Shown: positions 62,706-64,000 of the stretch, piece after piece
Position numbering within the stretch: the first letter of the stretch is position 1
Layout: each line of letters begins with the position of its first letter
Assembly (NCBI RefSeq): GCF_937980635.1
Contig: NZ_CALJPG010000009.1
Location: 1 to 64,000, forward strand
Origin: an uncultured Campylobacter sp.
Lineage (GTDB): Bacteria; Campylobacterota; Campylobacteria; Campylobacterales; Campylobacteraceae
DNA length: 64,000 nt
Direction: 5' to 3'
Position numbers and translations under genes: made by a program
Notes under the pieces: generated by a model
What the model was told of the DNA's origin: nothing
The model's database searches: none
What the model saw: only the letters and a program-made list of their open reading frames with translations

Positions 62706-62912
62706 ATGTTTTTCGGCAAAATTTTAAAATTTTACGCGCACGGATTTGCTTCTATGAAGCTTGGCAAAACGCTATGGGCAGTGATTTTGATCAAGCTATT
62801 TATAATTTTTGTGCTACTTAAATTTTTCATTTTCGACGAAAACTTGGATTCTAAATTTAAAACCGATCAAGAAAAAATCGATTTCATCTATAAAAATTTG
62901 ACTAAGGAGTAG
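62706..62912 (+). CDS. Small DUF4492 membrane protein preceding cydA
   Basis: 68 residues: FFGKILKFYAHGFASMKLGKTLW, a membrane helix (AVILIKLFIIFVLLKFFIF), and a short tail ending YKNLTKE. This is the DUF4492 family found in front of cytochrome bd genes in Bacteroidetes and epsilonproteobacteria. It may be a small accessory subunit, like CydX/CydH by analogy only. Its stop lies 2 bases before the cydA ATG, so they are translated from one message. Confidence 0.85.
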   Translation: MFFGKILKFYAHGFASMKLGKTLWAVILIKLFIIFVLLKFFIFDENLDSKFKTDQEKIDFIYKNLTKE

Positions 62913-62914
62913 GA

Positions 62915-64000
62915 ATGCAAGAGCTTGCTAGCGTGGATTGGTCGAGGGCGCAGTTTGCGCTCACGGCGCTTTATCACTTTCTTTTCGTGCCCCTAACGCT
63001 GGGGCTTAGCTTTATCGTGGCGTTTATGGAGAGCCTATATGTCGCGACCGGTAAGCAGGAGTGGCTCAAGATCACTAAATTTTGGCTTCGCCTTTTCGGT
63101 ATAAATTTCGCCATCGGCGTCGCGACGGGCATCATAATGGAGTTTGAGTTCGGCACCAACTGGGCGAATTATAGCTGGTTCGTGGGCGACATCTTCGGTG
63201 CGCCGCTTGCGATCGAGGGCTTGCTCGCGTTTTTCTTGGAGGCTACCTTTTTTGCCGTAATGTTCTTCGGCTGGGACCGCGTGAGTAAGAAATTTCACCT
63301 TCTCTCGACCTGGCTCGTGGCGATCGGATCAAATTTAAGCGCATATTGGATTCTAATAGCGAACGCCTGGATGCAAAACCCGGTAGGCACGAGCTTTAAT
63401 CCCGATACGGTGCGTAACGAGATGAGCAATTTTTTAGATATCGCGCTATCTCACTTCGGAGTGGCTAAATTTTTACATACCGTCGGCGGCGGCTACATTA
63501 CCGCGGCGCTATTCGTGCTTGGAATTTCGGCGTTTTATATGCTAAAAAACAAAGACTTCGCGCTTGCTAAAAAAAGCTTCATCGTGGCGGCAAGCTTCGG
63601 TATGCTAAGCTCGCTTTTTGTGCTATTTAGCGGCGACGAGAGCGCCTATCAGGTCGCGCAAAAGCAGCCGATGAAGCTTGCGGCGATGGAGGGTCTGTAT
63701 AAGGGCGAAGTAAATGCAGGTATCGTCGCGGCGGGAGTTTTAAATCCGAACAAACTTCCCGGAGACGACAAGGAGCCGTTTTTATTTGAGATCAAGGCGC
63801 CTTACGCGCTAGGACTGATGGCTACGAGAGGACTTGATAATTTCACTCCGGGCATCGATGATTTGGTATTTGGAAACGAAAAATTTGGCATTGAGGGCGC
63901 GGATAAAAAGATCGAAAAAGGCAAAATCGCCCTGCAAGCACTGAAGGATTACAAGCTCGCCAAAGACGCGAATGACACCGCGGCGATGCAGCAGGCGCAC
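62915..64000 (+). CDS. cydA: Cytochrome bd quinol oxidase subunit I (3' end beyond window)
   Basis: The first 362 codons are present, running open to the window edge. CydA carries haems b558, b595 and d and oxidises quinol with oxygen at high affinity. Visible are the N-terminal DWSRAQFALTALYHFLFVPLTLGLS (haem ligand His), GVATGIIMEFEFGTNWANYSWFVGDIFGAPLAIEGL, HTVGGGYITAALFV and the start of the Q-loop (FSGDESAYQVAQKQPMKLAAMEG). Translation is coupled to the DUF4492 gene, with AAGGAGTAGGA before the ATG. Confidence 0.97.
   Translation, partial: MQELASVDWSRAQFALTALYHFLFVPLTLGLSFIVAFMESLYVATGKQEWLKITKFWLRLFGINFAIGVATGIIMEFEFGTNWANYSWFVGDIFGAPLAIEGLLAFFLEATFFAVMFFGWDRVSKKFHLLSTWLVAIGSNLSAYWILIANAWMQNPVGTSFNPDTVRNEMSNFLDIALSHFGVAKFLHTVGGGYITAALFVLGISAFYMLKNKDFALAKKSFIVAASFGMLSSLFVLFSGDESAYQVAQKQPMKLAAMEGLYKGEVNAGIVAAGVLNPNKLPGDDKEPFLFEIKAPYALGLMATRGLDNFTPGIDDLVFGNEKFGIEGADKKIEKGKIALQALKDYKLAKDANDTAAMQQAH

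Overview
The window reads as chromosome of a Campylobacter-type epsilonproteobacterium (Campylobacterota), probably one of the higher-G+C oral or intestinal species of the C. gracilis/C. concisus/C. rectus kind. This is inferred from gene content and order, not from a database match. Supporting signs are selA-selB beside a polyferredoxin and a selenocysteine formate dehydrogenase, a PglB oligosaccharyltransferase, a patA-patB-ape1 cluster, the block coaX..gatC..cvpA-fur-lysS-glyA..aroE, TATAAT-type promoters without a clear -35, frequent TTG/GTG starts, and AAATTT/AAAATTTT words throughout. No rRNA operon, insertion sequence, prophage or CRISPR array was seen.

Region by region. 1-8.5 kb is a selenium/formate block: selB (cut by the window edge) and selA leave to the left; a polyferredoxin, a TorD-like chaperone, a small Tat protein, fdhA (in-frame UGA = Sec180) and fdhB run to the right. 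8.7-15.9 kb holds a lipoprotein, a membrane protein with a low-complexity tail, a LysE/ArgO exporter, carboxynorspermidine dehydrogenase, a Bcr/CflA transporter broken by one stop codon, and a small periplasmic protein. 16.4-22 kb holds a solitary pglB, an outer-membrane barrel protein and metE. 23.5-27.4 kb is the peptidoglycan O-acetylation cluster. 27.8-33.2 kb holds a metallophosphoesterase, a second selenoprotein (SelW-like, UGA at codon 11), efp, a DsbC/G-like protein, a DUF234 protein and a NifS-like aminotransferase. 33.8-39.8 kb, mostly minus strand, holds an EptC-like transferase, uppP, thiE, an SNase-like protein and an amino-acid ABC transporter. 39.9-46.7 kb holds putP, a DUF2130 protein, a YccF/pilin-like protein, one tRNA, a dicarboxylate/amino-acid symporter and aspartate racemase. 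47-51.2 kb is dnaE. 52-55.1 kb (minus) is yfgM-like, bamB-like, a small unknown, coaX and hisG. 55.2-64 kb is gatC, pilT, cvpA, fur, lysS, glyA, a SPOR protein, aroE, DUF4492 and the start of cydA.

How the genes work together. SelA and SelB make and deliver selenocysteine. The window contains two customers, fdhA and the SelW-like gene, and both have a stem-loop starting directly after the UGA and closing on an NGUGU loop. The Fdh genes, cytochrome bd, putP, the aspartate-type symporter and the racemase fit a microaerobic metabolism based on formate and amino acids. PatA/PatB/Ape1, EptC-like, UppP and PglB all act on the envelope.

The most unusual signals are: the SelW-like selenoprotein gene hidden by its UGA; a DnaE with a tandem duplication of its C-terminal OB region plus an RGG-type linker; degenerate tandem repeats with periods of 15, 21 and 27 bp built around AAATTT, found both between genes and inside protein linkers; paired inverted repeats with AAATTTTA arms in gene-free stretches; and a YccF-like/pilin-like fusion.
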